Assembly: GCA_033807775.1 (NCBI GenBank)
Contig: CM066317.1
Coordinates: 35,963,870-36,027,869 of the forward strand
Direction: 5' to 3'
DNA length: 64,000 nucleotides
Source of the DNA: Saussurea involucrata
Taxonomy: Eukaryota > Streptophyta > Magnoliopsida > Asterales > Asteraceae
The notes below the pieces were generated by a model that worked only from the letters and a program-made list of their open reading frames with translations, was not told the DNA's origin and did not search any database. Shown here in pieces: positions 10,574 to 21,826 of this stretch (positions are counted from its first letter, which is position 1; each line of letters starts with the position of its first letter). The translations under genes were made by a program, and so were the position numbers.

Positions 10574-10984
10574 TTAACGTAAAGTTCTGAAAGACGACTC
10601 TTGTTTTTCAGTCCAAACAAACTTCACATTCTTCTGAGTCAACATGGTCAAAGCAGCAGCAATCTTTGAAAAGTCTTTAATAAACCTTCGGTAGTAACCT
10701 GCTAGACCCAAGAAACTTCTTATTTCAGACGCGCTCTTTGGTGTCTCCCAGTTCGTCATTGCTTCTATCTTTGTTGGATCCACTTTGACTCCTTCCGATG
10801 TAATCACATGCCCTAGAAATTGTACCTCTTTTAACCAGAATTCACATTTCGAGAACTTTGCGTACAATTTCTCTCTTCTCAACACTTCTAAGACTTCACG
10901 AAGATGGTGTTCATGATCTACTTCATTCTTCGAATAAACAAGTATGTCATCAATGAATACAATGACAGACTTGTCTAAGAATGG
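10574..10984 (-). pseudogene. A pol, C-terminal half of reverse transcriptase
   Basis: Continues the RT in the same frame past a TGA at 10985-10987. It carries [10 protein letters not shown] (the catalytic YIDD-type motif), then [18 protein letters not shown] and the connection segment [22 protein letters not shown] up to [16 protein letters not shown] at 10574-10576 follows, where relatives read Gln in a QKLCEAP-type motif. That motif continues past the stop up to the junction with element I, so the stop is point decay and not caused by the insertion. Confidence 0.87.
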
Positions 10985-12994
10985 TCAACATACTCTGTTC
11001 ATCAGATCCATGAACACAGCTGGAGCATTTGTCAACCCAAATGGCATTACATAAAATTCATAATGCCCATACCTCGTTATGAACGCCGTCTTAGGGATAT
11101 CTTCATCTCTTACTCGAACTTGATGATACCCTGACCTCAGATCATTCTTTGAAAAGCATCCCGCACCTTGGAGTTGATCGAACAGGTCATCAATCCTTGG
11201 AAGCGAATACTTTTTCTTAATCGTCACCTTATTCAGCTCGCGATAATCGATGCACATTCTCATAGTGCCATCCTTTTTCTTAACAAACAATACCGGAGCT
11301 CCCCAAGGTGAAGAACTTGGTCTAACAAAACCCTTGTCCAACAGTTCTTGTAGCTGAGTCACCATCTCTTTCATTTCGGTTGGCGCTAAACGATACGGTG
11401 CACGCGCTATTGGTGCCGATCCAGGGATAAGATCAATATGAAACTCTACTTGTCGTTCAGACGGTAGACCTGGAAGATCATCGGGGAATACGTCCGGGAA
11501 TTCACGTACCACCTTAATATCTTCCATTTGTTTCTTTTCTGACTTCACATCTAGAACATACGCTAGATAGGATGAACATCCTTTCATCAAGCATTTACGC
11601 GCTTTTGCAACAGAAATTAACGGAACATCCCCTTTTCGTTTTTCCCCAAAGATGAGTACCTCATCCTTATCAGCCATCGGAATCCGAATTAATTTCTTTG
11701 CACAATGTATTTTGGCCTGGTTAACTGTTAACCAGTCCATACCCACAATCACATCGAATCCCCCAATTTCCATTAACAACAGGTCAATCGGAAATTTTGT
11801 TTCCCCTACCGAAATAAAACAACCCTCAAGTCTTTCACGAACCAAGACTTGACCCCCGTTAGCTATCTCGACTACTAAGTCATCTTTCAAGGTAGTGACA
11901 GGCAAAGCTAACTTGTCATAGAACGACTTGGACACAAACGACAAATTTGCACCACAGTCAAATAAAATGCGCGCGGGAATGGAATTAACGAGAAATGTAC
12001 CCGAAACGACGCCTTTCGATTCTTTGGCTTCGTCAGCTGTCATATGAAATGCTCGACCCGTTGGCTTGGGAACAATTGATTTCTTGCTTTGGTCTCCATC
12101 CTTTTTCAGCTTTGGGCAAATCCGACGGAAATGACTGGGTTGTTTGCACTCGTAGCATGTAGATCCTTGAACAGGACAGTTATTCAAAGTATGTCCACTT
12201 TTACCACACTTATAACATTCCAGTGTGGTCACCCGACACGGACCAAAGTGCGTATTCCGACACTTCGGGCACCAATTCGGCTCCCGACGAGATTCATAAC
12301 GAACATTTTTACCGGATGCTTTTGATTTCTGAGAAGAATCTGACCGGCCTTCCCATTTCCGTTTCTCTCCCACTTGCATCTTTTCTTCCTTGTCTTTAGC
12401 ATAGACCTCTTCCATAACCTTGGCTTCTTCAATTGTCTCTTTCAACATTGTAGCTTTAGCATTTCGCACCCGGGACATCATGTCCGCTGGCAAACCCTTC
12501 AAATAAGCTTTAATCTTATCCTTCTCAGTTGGAGCCACATGCCCCACTAAGTTCAGCTTCTCCATAAAGGATTCAGTGTACTTCTGAATAGTTGAAGCAC
12601 CCTTCTTAAGATTCTGAAACTCTTCCTCAATCCTATCCATTTCATTTTCATTGCAATATTCTTCCAAGATCTTTTTCTTGAATGACTCCCATGTCATAGC
12701 CGCTAAAACTGGAGCCGTCACAGTAGACGTCACTATATTCCACCAAGTCAACGCATTACCTCGTAACATTTGAGACCCAAATCTGACCTTTGATTTCTCA
12801 TCACATTCACAAGCTCGGAAAACTTGTTCCATTTGTCTAAGCCAATTCATGCATGCCACTGGATTGTCTGCTACGATAAACTCTGGCGGTTTACAGCTTA
12901 GAAACGTTTTATATGAGCAGACTCTTTCTACCCTCCTATTTACATCTGTCACAGGATTACGAATTTGATTTATTACCCCAGTATCAGTCTCCGT
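10985..12994 (-). pseudogene. A gag-protease-reverse transcriptase N-terminus
   Basis: 655 uninterrupted codons read leftward. The gag capsid region has [14 protein letters not shown] and ALTWWNIV near residues 38-72. Two CCHC knuckles follow, [14 protein letters not shown] (about 246-259) and [14 protein letters not shown] (about 265-278). The aspartic protease core is [11 protein letters not shown] near residue 331; relatives have D-S-G or D-T-G, so the catalytic Ser/Thr appears replaced by Cys (codon 11954-11956). The RT starts at about residue 500 ([32 protein letters not shown]) and runs to [19 protein letters not shown], where TGA (probably from CGA) stops it. Phase with the pieces on both sides is kept. 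Confidence 0.87.
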
Positions 12995-13309
12995 TCAACG
13001 TAACTCCAAACTTCGATCATTCAGTGATTTCATAAACATTTCTGTTTGTTGTGACATTGATGTATTCATCATTCGCGTCATGTTCTCCCTCATACGAGAC
13101 TCCATTGTCGATTCCGGCGTTTCCTGGTTGGCGGTACTGGTACTCGTTCTTTGTACCCGACTGTCCGCTCCTCCCATAAAATGTAACCTCGGCGGACTCT
13201 CATGAGTTTCACCTATTTCAGGTCGCTTTTCTCCCCAGTCCAAAACTGCCATATCCTCCGAAGAATTAGGGACCTTGGTGGTGTATTCACCATCGTTCTG
13301 ATATAACAC
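12995..13309 (-). pseudogene. A gag N-terminus
   Basis: First 104 codons of the A gag-pol frame, starting at ATG 13309, about 320 bp inside the primer site. Contains PPRLHFMGGADSR and a Met/Arg/Glu-rich helical stretch ending NDRSLELR. TGA at 12995-12997 (likely CGA to TGA) separates it from the rest of gag, which continues in the same frame. No other domain is identifiable in this part. Confidence 0.7.
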
Positions 13310-13629
13310 AAAGAAATAACCATAAGAAATGGTTACACATATCTAGACATACGAAACGTACTTTACCGATCATTAGTCACTGTAATAATTTAGAAACAAG
13401 TATACTTGTGTAACAATATATTCATAATAACAGTAGTTATGTGGAATTGTGAACATACTAAACATGAGAATCCTCGTTACCATCGTTACAGTACTAATTT
13501 CACGTATTTCCGTCGACTCTAAGACTATCCCGTCTTAGTACGTCTACCCATATCTCACGAATCATAACTTAATTCATCTCAGCTTAAGTCTAGGTACCTC
13601 ACTAGCATACCTAGTTCACTTAAACTAAT
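13310..13629 (-). other. 5' leader of element A
   Basis: Untranslated leader between primer site and gag start. I see no gene or strong structure. Confidence 0.6.
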
Positions 13630-13641
13630 GCTCTGATACCA
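13630..13641 (-). other. Element A primer binding site (tRNA-iMet)
   Basis: gctctgatacca on the plus strand is the complement of tggtatcagagc; three bases separate it from the LTR end at 13645. Confidence 0.88.
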
Positions 13642-13644
13642 TAT

Positions 13645-15330
13645 TGTAATACCCTATAAATCAGGGTAAATTTAAACCTTAATTCTAACAAGGTTAAACA
13701 TAAGATCTGCCAAACTTTAATACATAACAGAGAATTGACCTTGAGGATTCATATATACGTCAATGCAAATTCAAAATAACCTATTAATCTAATCTTGTCA
13801 ACTAAGATCAGATTAAGCTGGTTATCTAGGATTTAACAAAACTCCTCACTAAGGCTAACTTCTCCATTTTCACAAAAGTATGTACTTGAATGCACTCGTC
13901 CCACAGCCCTTTACTTTCCCGAGCTATTACCTGGTAATAAAATATAATTTTAAACGATTAGGCTAACGCCTAGTGAGAACATTCGGTTTCAAAATAATAC
14001 TTTTAAAATCAATGTAAACAAGGCATAACAAACCTGGTTTACCTTTTTCTTACCATATGTATCAACATCTTACGATGACGGGGTTAAACCCGATTCCACG
14101 AATAAGACTGACATCAAGTCAGTCATGATATCATGTTCAAGAGCCCACTACGAATCTCTACGGATTCTAGATTAATGCTCATATCCAAGAAATCACAATT
14201 ACACATGTCAATTTCTTGGAAAGGAAGTAGAGATTACAATTAAGCCATGCCTATCTCTTTCATTCATTAGAAATCGGGAATTACGATTAGTCCACGCCTA
14301 TCCCACGATTTCTCATCAATGTGAAATAGGAATTACGATTAATCCACGCCTATTCCTCATCTCACCTAAACGGGAATTACAATTAGTCCACGCATATTCC
14401 TCGTTTATCATACACACTGGAATTACGATTAGTCCACGCCTATTCCATGTGTTCATAAACACTAGTGCCTATGGATCCATTACACTTATTTGTACTCGTG
14501 CCGGTTATTGCTTAATATAAATCATTTTCAAATAACGTTAATGAAGTTAAGCAAAAACCATTAATTTCAAGATAACCAATTTTGCTTTGTATCAAAACTC
14601 ATTCAGGAAACATTCATTATAAAATATACCTTACCATAAATTGAAATACATTTATAAAAAGGTAAGGTAAGAATGAACTCACCTGACAACAATAGCGTCA
14701 CTCTTATTTTACTTCTTAAAGTTGTAAGGATTTCCGTCACCAAACTTCACAAAATCTGAAATACCCAAATACATATTGTACTGGTATTAATCTACTGTAC
14801 AGGACCCTTAAAGACTAAGAATCCTAAATAATCAAAATTCTCGACACTTATCGCAACCCACTAATTGCGATAACACTTGTCGCAACCTACTACTTGCGAC
14901 ATAATACTTATCGCAACCCATTGTTGCGATATCCCCCTCTTATCGCAACCAACTGTTGTGATATAACATCTTATCGCAACCAACTGTTGCGACATAATTC
15001 TTATCGCAACCAACTGGTTGCAATACACTTTTTATCGCAACTCACTGTTCCGACAATCATCTTTGTCGCAACTTGCATATTTATCGCAACTAACTACGTT
15101 CATCTATGTCTCAGCTAACTGTAAACGTATTTAAGCCAGAAATCTTACGTTTATGCCATAATAATTTCTACAAAAGTGCAGATATGCTTAATATCATCAG
15201 TAGAAGAGACCTATGAACTTAGATTTTCCATATCTTTCAAAAACATCATAACCCAAAATATAACCCAATAGAAAACTTCATAAACATAAGAGAGCTAATT
15301 CAAGTGAAGATCATACCTTTGTTTTCACCA
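13645..15330 (-). repeat. Element A 5' LTR, first part (split by B complex)
   Basis: Starts tgtaatacccta and matches the 3' LTR from 455 until ttttcacca at 15330, where it stops and B sequence begins. The rest is 46.5 kb away at 61830-62233. It has one more copy of the 55-bp repeat than the other LTR and small indels (e.g. near 14035), consistent with an old insertion. Confidence 0.92.
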
Positions 15331-15334
15331 GGGG
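15328..15334. other. A/B junction with truncated LTR and CAG microhomology
   Basis: The intact A LTR reads caccagattgt and the B LTR reads aaacaggggcg; the junction reads caccaggggcg, so CAG is shared. The left target-site copy and 206 bp of B LTR are lost, as expected for an end-joining deletion. Confidence 0.75.
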
Positions 15335-15861
15335 CGATGTCCTTATGTTTCGGGTGTCGAGAGTACAATGATTACAATACAAATGAAAGAAAGACTTTAA
15401 ATGTAAAGTAACAAGTGTACCGAATGTAAAAACAGGTGCGTCGTGTGGAAAAAACTATATGTCGTGTGTGTAAGTCGTGCGTCGTGAGCGATTTTTTTGA
15501 GAGAGAATTCGTTGCTTCGAGTGTTCTTCAGAGTTCGAATGTTTTCAGATGTCAGAGCTATGCAAATGGTGATTGAGCCTTTGTATTTATAATCTTCGAG
15601 TGCTTTGAATAACTCCATAAAAACTGCTAATAACGGTCGTAACGGCTACTGGTTTTAATGCTCATCATTGTCCTTGTCGGTTATGTCCGTTGATCATTAA
15701 TGACATTGATTCTTGCATTTAAACAGTGAAAATATAACAGAAATATCGCATGTTAGCCGGTCGAGGTCGCGAGGTTCCATACGACGGTCGTGTGAGCCAG
15801 ACGACGTCATGGTCGAGTGTCGTGAGGTGGATAACATTCGATTTCAACTTTGATCAGGGGA
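15331..15861 (-). repeat. Element B 3' LTR, truncated first part
   Basis: Matches 61207 to about 61735 of the other LTR. The first 206 bp (61001-61206 equivalent) are absent. gggga at 15857-15861 is the target copy left of E1. The two small open frames here also occur at 61271-61492 and look non-coding. Confidence 0.88.
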
Positions 15862-15910
15862 TGATACGGGGTTTTCACACCCCGAGAATCTAACCGCAAG
15901 TGTACGGTGT
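15862..15910 (-). repeat. E1 3' LTR, first 49 bp
   Basis: tgatacggggttttcacac matches the E1 5' LTR start at 29182. It ends in ggtgt, the target copy of F; the LTR resumes after 23198. Confidence 0.85.
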
Positions 15911-17261
15911 TGACATGGGGTTTTGACACCCCGCGAATCTTACCACAAGTGTACGGGTCGAAGTCAAGTAATAGTACTTGGAAAGTACGAGTATCGAATC
16001 ACGGGGAACTAGGAACTAAGTATCACAATTACTATAGGCTCTATTAACTGGACTGTCGAATTTAGAGATGGTTGGTTTTAAACTACTAATTGCAGAAAAT
16101 AAAATCACATCAAACATAAGACAAACAGAACAGCTTTGTAAACTTTGATAGAGAGAAAAGTTAAGGGTTGGAAATCCAATGGTTCTCACATACAAACGTC
16201 TGACTCAACTCAACTACCAGTTATTCCTATCAATGAATGCCCAATCTTGATCTAATCGTTGTTCTCTCTCGAGTTACACCGATTTTATTTGCAAAACATG
16301 GTTCCTTTCTCAAACAACCGTGATTTCTATTTTGAAAACAATAGTTTTATCTTTCGATCTCAACATATAGGGTTCAAAACGCATTAAGCTTAAGATTCAA
16401 ACGGGACTAAGATTTACTCGGTATATCTCTATCCTTTCTTACCTTAGACATGCAATTTATAATTCTATTTCTCAATTACTTCTCTCGAACATTAATTGAA
16501 AACAATAAGACAATTGTAAGGTAGCTAATCTCACAAAAGCATTAAACACAAAATTGCATTCATTCATTAAAGAGGGAAAACTGATAAAGGTTTCAAGTCA
16601 TCTGTTTACAAGTTTAAACCACATTCATTCCAACCCCCAACATGAACCGGTTAGTTCATGTCGGTGGTGGATTCAAACATAAGAGAAAATGATGCAAAAG
16701 TGTATGTAAACATGATCAAATGTGAAAGATGAAATCGTGATAACAAGTGATGAAAAATCCATCCTCTCGTGTTCGTCTCTACGTTCCGTGATGAATGTAT
16801 CCGTGATCGGCTCTCTAACGTGGCTTCGAGGACTCCGAAAAATCGCCCAAAGTCGCCCCTGAACTGCTCCCGTTCGTCTGCCGTCTGAATGATATCGAAT
16901 AATGACCTAAACCCCGGAATAAAATACTGATTTTCGACAAACAATGAGTTACGCGACTTACTGCGCGACTTGCAAGTCGCGTAACATGTCGCGCGTGTTC
17001 CAGATGTAGTGTGGGTCGATTTCTAGTTCACAGGTCGGGTCCTGGTTCGGTCGCGGGTCTTGGGCTTGGCTTTTGGGCTCCCGTTAGGCTTCGTTTTGAC
17101 TCGTTTTGGTCTCTTTTTAGCTTCTTTCTCGAGAAATGCTGCCTTTTAGCTAACCTGGATAATTCAGTAGATAAACCGTAAAATACACGCCTTTTTACTT
17201 GAATACAAGCCAATCTCGTTGGTTTGAGAACTGAAAATAACGCCAAAAAGTGGCGTTATCA
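15911..17261 (-). repeat. F 3' LTR (1351 bp)
   Basis: Starts tgacatgggg, ends aagtggcgttatca. A purine tract (acaaccccaaacc on the plus strand) follows. It contains the perfect palindrome cgcgacttgcaagtcgcg near 16964-16981. Confidence 0.92.
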
Positions 17262-18787
17262 ACAACCCCAAACCGAGCGTTGCTTGTCCCCAAGCAAATT
17301 AGCGATAAAATAGAATAAAAGCACACAGTGAATTTAGTAATGACTGCACAATTCCCAATCGGTACCAAGTGATGCATCGGTGATTTCCCATACCCGTGAA
17401 TGTCTGTCTCATTCTCGCCTTATTCTTATTTCGTTTGATCTATGACCTTCCATTGGGGGTTGAACTCTTGACTGTTCCGATTACATTAGGGTTAGACTAA
17501 GTCCAAACACACTAGGGAAAGCATTTCGCTTCGACCCTACCTCACGGGATACTCTCTTTTCACTTCAACCTAGGTTGTCGCTCGTGTTGTCATGTTTAAG
17601 GAAGTTATGTACAAGAATACGCAATAATTGCATGACAACTCTATTGAAGACGCACAAATGTCCAAAAGTTTGATCTCAGAAAGAAATCAAATAGCAAGAC
17701 AGGGAATATCAGTAAAGGCAGTCGTAAACCGTAATCACATTTTCCAAAAGATCATCCAGGTCTTTACACGGGTTGTAATGGGGCTAGGGCTATGGTTGAG
17801 AAACGAAGGGTAAAATGGTTCAAAAATCCTCGGTGTGTCAATCTTTGGCAATTCCTGAACTCTCGTTGTTTCACATTTGCTTACTTGGCCCTTTTTGTCA
17901 CTATTGGAGTCGCTTTGACTCTCTTATTTTGCAGCTCTAACTATTATCTAAATAACTGTATATATATATATATATATATTGGGACTTCATTGGTCCTCTT
18001 TTCTATTTCTTGGGTTACATTGACCCAATTTATTCTTATGACTGGCCTGTTCTCTACTTTTCTGCTCTATCTTTCGTAGTTCATTACTGCCTTTGATTTA
18101 CACACTTTCGGATAAGGGTTGGCTAAGGCTTTTGGCTAAATGTTTAATGGTGGGTTTAGAAAGAATTAAGGTGCGTGTTTGGCTACAAAGGGGGTTATGG
18201 ATACACACAAACGGGTGAAAGGGAACGATAGCTAAAAATGGTTTAAAAAATAAAACACATAATGCCTGGAATCATATCTTAAGGTCCACACGATATGGTC
18301 TATTATACCCTTACCTAATATCCCGATGTTCGTCTTTGCTACTCAATGCAATAATGTAGCGAGATCATTCTACATTCACGACAAGGAATTCGAAAAGTGT
18401 ATAAGAATTAAATGTATCAATCCCTCAAAATGAAAAACGTCTTTTAGGCTCAAAATCTCACTATCGGGTGGTCTCCACTAATGTCCCTACTCATGTCCTT
18501 TCCCGGTCCTTCCCTAACGGTCACGTCACAATCATAAGATTCTTCCCACAACGGTCGGTCTCAATCATTCAAAAACTTTTAGCTATGTGATCTAGATACT
18601 CAGAAATGTAGGAAATCTACGTGCATAAACTTGGGCCCGATTGGGCAACCCCAAACCTTACCCACACATTGTCCCCAATGTGCAGGCAAAGTCGTAGGTG
18701 GTGCGGCTCAATCATTGTGCAGTTATTACAGGTATGAGAAGGACGGGCAAGGCATTACATAGCAAGCAAACGAAAACCCAAAATTTC

Positions 18788-18957
18788 TAATATGGGCACC
18801 CCAAACCTAGGTCGTGGCCTAGGTTTGTCAAATAAAAGCCGACCCCAAACCTCGGTGAAACTGAGGTTTGCACAGGGTTTAAAGAATTGAGTGTGTAGGT
18901 GATGAAAAAGACAAGGCACCCCAAACCTAAGTGAAACTTAGGTTTGTTGCATCTCGA
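18788..18957 (-). repeat. Three polypurine-like stem-loops in F
   Basis: Each has a ccccaaacct arm, a short loop and an aggttt arm: 18791-18823, 18843-18872 and 18920-18945 approximately. The arms differ in sequence but pair within each hairpin (cctagg, cctcgg with one mismatch, cctaag), so structure seems kept. The same set is in E1 near 26048-26200. Confidence 0.65.
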
Positions 18958-19149
18958 TGAACTACTCAAAATTGGTCATCATACACCACTCATTAATTAG
19001 CAAGGTTTAGAACGTACCTGTTTCGCCCGGACGGAGGATGATTCTTGAAAGGTTGAACACTTAGAGGGGATGGAGAGAGCATGCAACAAAAAGGGGGAGA
19101 CATAAAACAAGAAAAGGAGACACACAAAGCAAGAAAAGAAATAAAAACT

Positions 19150-19310
19150 GCACGAAAAACGAACAGGGGACACTCGCGGTTTAGCCCGCGACTTGCAGGT
19201 CGCGTGGCAAACCGCGTAACCTACTATTTCAGAAAACCAACAGAGGGTCACGCGGCTTGCTGCGCGGTATGCAAACCGCGTGTCAAGTCGCGTATGTCCC
19301 TGTTCCAGCT
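19150..19310. repeat. CGCG-rich inverted words in F spacer
   Basis: The words cgcggtttagcccgcgactt, aggtcgcgtggcaaaccgcg and caaaccgcgtgtcaagtcgc lie close together and pair with each other. They resemble the cgcgacttgcaagtcgcg palindrome in the LTRs of E1 and F. The equivalent in E1 is near 26450-26575. Confidence 0.7.
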
Positions 19311-19400
19311 ATTTTTTATTTTTCAATTTTTCGATTTTTTTTGTTTTTTTCGGAAATAAAAACACACTTAACTAACAAAAATTAAAAGAAAGCAAACCTT

Positions 19401-19960
19401 GGTGGGTTGCCTCCCACCCAGCGCCGTATTTAAAGTCGTGGCACGACTGTGCGGTTTCAACTTGGCTCCGTATCCGCAGAATTGTACCGTCCACACTTAC
19501 GGTTCTTCGCGGACTTCTCTACTCCTTCCTCTCTTTCACCACTTCTTCTTTCCAGCAACTTAAACCTCACGTTCTCACCGCCAACTCTGAACGTGATCTC
19601 ACCCTCTTCCATATCAATCAAAGCTTGGCTCGTGGCTAAGAATGATCGTCCCAAAATCAACGGGACCTCTTCATCTTCGTCTATATCGATCACCACGAAG
19701 TCGACTGGAAAGTAAAACTTACCGACCTTGATGAGTACGTCTTCAACGACTCCGTATGGGTATCTTATTGACCGATCCTCAAGCTTGAGCGTCATGAACG
19801 TGGGACTCACCTCTCCCAATCCGAGTTTCCTGAAAACAGATAACGGCATTAAATTAATACTCGCCCCTAAATCACATAACACTTTATTAAAACTAAGATC
19901 CCCAATTTGAATAGGGATTGAAAAACTCCCTGGGTCTTTGAGCTTCTAGGGAAGCTTATT
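19401..19960 (-). pseudogene. F aspartic protease (Athila type), broken
   Basis: Read leftward, the core is LCDLGASINLMPLSVFRKLGLGEV, the D-L-G-A form usual in Athila-type proteases, then IRYPYGVVEDVLIKV, FVVIDIDEDEEVPLILGRSFLAT and a tail of about 45 residues to a stop at 19457. An in-frame TAG at about 19948-19950 replaces a Pro codon of E1's version (QNKLPPKL) and cuts it from the upstream part. Together with the frame-breaking deletion near 20100 this prevents a gag-protease product. An inverted repeat, ggtgggttgcctcccacc, lies just downstream (19400-19417). Confidence 0.82.
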
Positions 19961-21663
19961 CTGGAAGATGGCACTACACTCTTCAGTGAGTGTAAGTGTG
20001 GATTGATGATCGATCGCCCTCTTTTTGGAAAGGATCTCTTTCATGAATTTCATGTAAGAGGGCATTTGGGTGAGAGCATCTGCAAAAGGGATATTGATCG
20101 TTAGCTCGGGTAAGGTACTCTCGGTACTGCCGGCTTGACCGGTGGTGTCACTTCTTTCTCCTTCGGCTTCTCTTTCCTCATACGCTCTTCATCAGCCTCT
20201 AATGCATCCATGTCAATGATCTCCACATCATTCCCGGCTTCCTTTGCTGGCTCCTCATTCAGCTCCTTGCCATCTTTCAGATAGATGGCATTACAATTTT
20301 CTTGGTTCCTCTTTTCGGCCATGCTTGGAAATGTGCCAGGTGGTCGGTTTTGTAGGGCCTCGGAGATCTGCCCTACTTGCCTCTCGAGGATCTTGATTGC
20401 AGCTGTATTCTGATCAGTTGCGGTTTTCACCGTGTTCACAGTGCTTGCTAGCTCTCCAACCGTGCTGTCCATTTTCGACATGAACTTCATCATCATCTCC
20501 TCCAATCCCGGTTTCTTCTCTCCGGTTGGTCCTTCGTTTCTCTGATTAAAACCTGGAGGACGATAAGCATTATTAGCATTAGAAGGATTTGAAGAGTTAG
20601 AAAAATTACCTGGCTGTTGACCGAGTTGACTCCACGAGAAATTTGGGTGCTTTTTCCACCCTTCGTTATACGTGTTGGAGAACGGGTCGTTTCTCGGATA
20701 ATGATTCCGGTTTTGCATATACTGGATTTGCTCGGGTGCTTCCGGAATTCCTCTATTCATCTGATTTGTGATGAATGCCAGTTGAGCTTTCAGTTCATTC
20801 AGCTCATTACTCTCTTGGACACTTGCAACTCGTCTTACCGCTGATCTCGGAGTGGAGAAACTATGTTCGGCCAAGTTCTCAATCGGCTCGCACACTTCCT
20901 CATACGACTTGTCTATTAGTGCTCCACCCGCGGCAGCCGTGATGTCGTTCTTAAATTGCGGGTGGAGTCCACTGAAGAAGGTTTGGATGATGACCCAGCC
21001 CTGTAGCCCATGATGAGGACACTTCTTGATCATGTCCTTATAACGCTCCCAAGCCTCATATAATGTTTCCTGATCCCATTGAGAAAAATGGGTGATCTCT
21101 GCCATTAGTTGGGCGGTTCTGCTCGGTGGGAAAAACTTTTGGAGGAAGGCTGCTTTCAACTGTGCCCAAGTAGTGATCTGATCTGACGGTAGGCCTTCTA
21201 TCCATATTTCAGCTCGACCTTTTAATGAAAAACTGAACAGCCTCAGTTTGATTGCGTTCTCCTCCATCCCGTTGATCTTGAAGGTGCTACAAATGCGCTC
21301 GAAAGCCTGGAGATGAGCGTGAGGATCTTCGGTCGGTGCTCCTCCATATTGATTTTGCTGCACCATTACGATGGTGCTCGGCTTTATCTCGAAATAGTTA
21401 GCCGCAGTGGTAGGTGGTTGAATGCCTATCCATGTGGCCGCCACATTAGGATCGGCAAATGACCGCATCGGAACTCTTTCCGGAGGTGGTGGTGGATTGT
21501 TGCGGCGAGGTGGAGGATCATTGCGCAGAGGTGGTCTCTCGTCGTCGGACATCTTGAATTTCAGATTCCTTTTGGCTTTCGCTTCCTTACGCAGCCGACG
21601 AGCGGTTCTTTAGATCTCCGGATCAAATTGTTCGATCTCTTTTCCTCGGGTCGTCCTTGGCAT
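19961..21663 (-). pseudogene. gag: F gag (Athila type), broken
   Basis: The expected start, MPRTTRGKE, is at about 21663, as in E1, but TAA at 21610-21612 replaces a Lys codon 17 codons in. An ATG at 21552 opens 483 codons to 20101. Recognisable gag segments are YFEIKPSTIVMVQ, DPHAHLQAFERIC, LRLFSFSLKGRAEIWIEGLP, LYEAWERYKDMIKKCPHHG and DITAAAGGALIDK, all typical of Athila capsid. The C-terminal part is Asn/Pro-rich with a coiled-coil-like stretch before PSMAEKRNQE. Versus E1, about 60 bp between PYP and LTI is deleted out of frame, so protease is disconnected. No zinc knuckle is visible. Confidence 0.85.
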
Positions 21664-21802
21664 AAACCAAGTGGTATCTGAAAAGAAAGAAAGCAAAGTC
21701 AATGATCTAAAAACTGAAAGTGATGGAAACAAAATACGAAATAAAAAAAAATGTCCAATCTAATAATGCTTATAGATGGTAGTGCTATTAGCTACAACTA
21801 GT

Positions 21803-21820
21803 TCCCCGGCAACGGCGCCA
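21803..21820 (-). other. F primer binding site (tRNA-Asp type)
   Basis: Read leftward: tggcgccgttgccgggga, the standard primer site of Athila and Tat elements, 6 bases from the LTR end. Confidence 0.9.
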
Positions 21821-21826
21821 AAAACT

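Larger units (their letters stand above)
17262..19400 (-). other. F 3' spacer: non-coding, polypurine tract and hairpin repeats
   Basis: About 2.1 kb with no supportable gene. The polypurine tract (ggtttggggttgt read leftward) abuts the LTR at 17262-17275. Four more ccccaaacc words lie at about 18650, 18791, 18843 and 18920; the last three head stem-loops such as aaacctcggtgaaactgaggttt. There is an AT microsatellite near 17962-17980. E1 has the matching spacer at 24509-26670. Confidence 0.75.

Noticed and set aside
13630..13641. tRNA gene fragments at gctctgatacca (also 5546, 40840, 63369)
   Set aside because: These are 12-base primer sites complementary to tRNA-Met, each beside an LTR; no cloverleaf is present.
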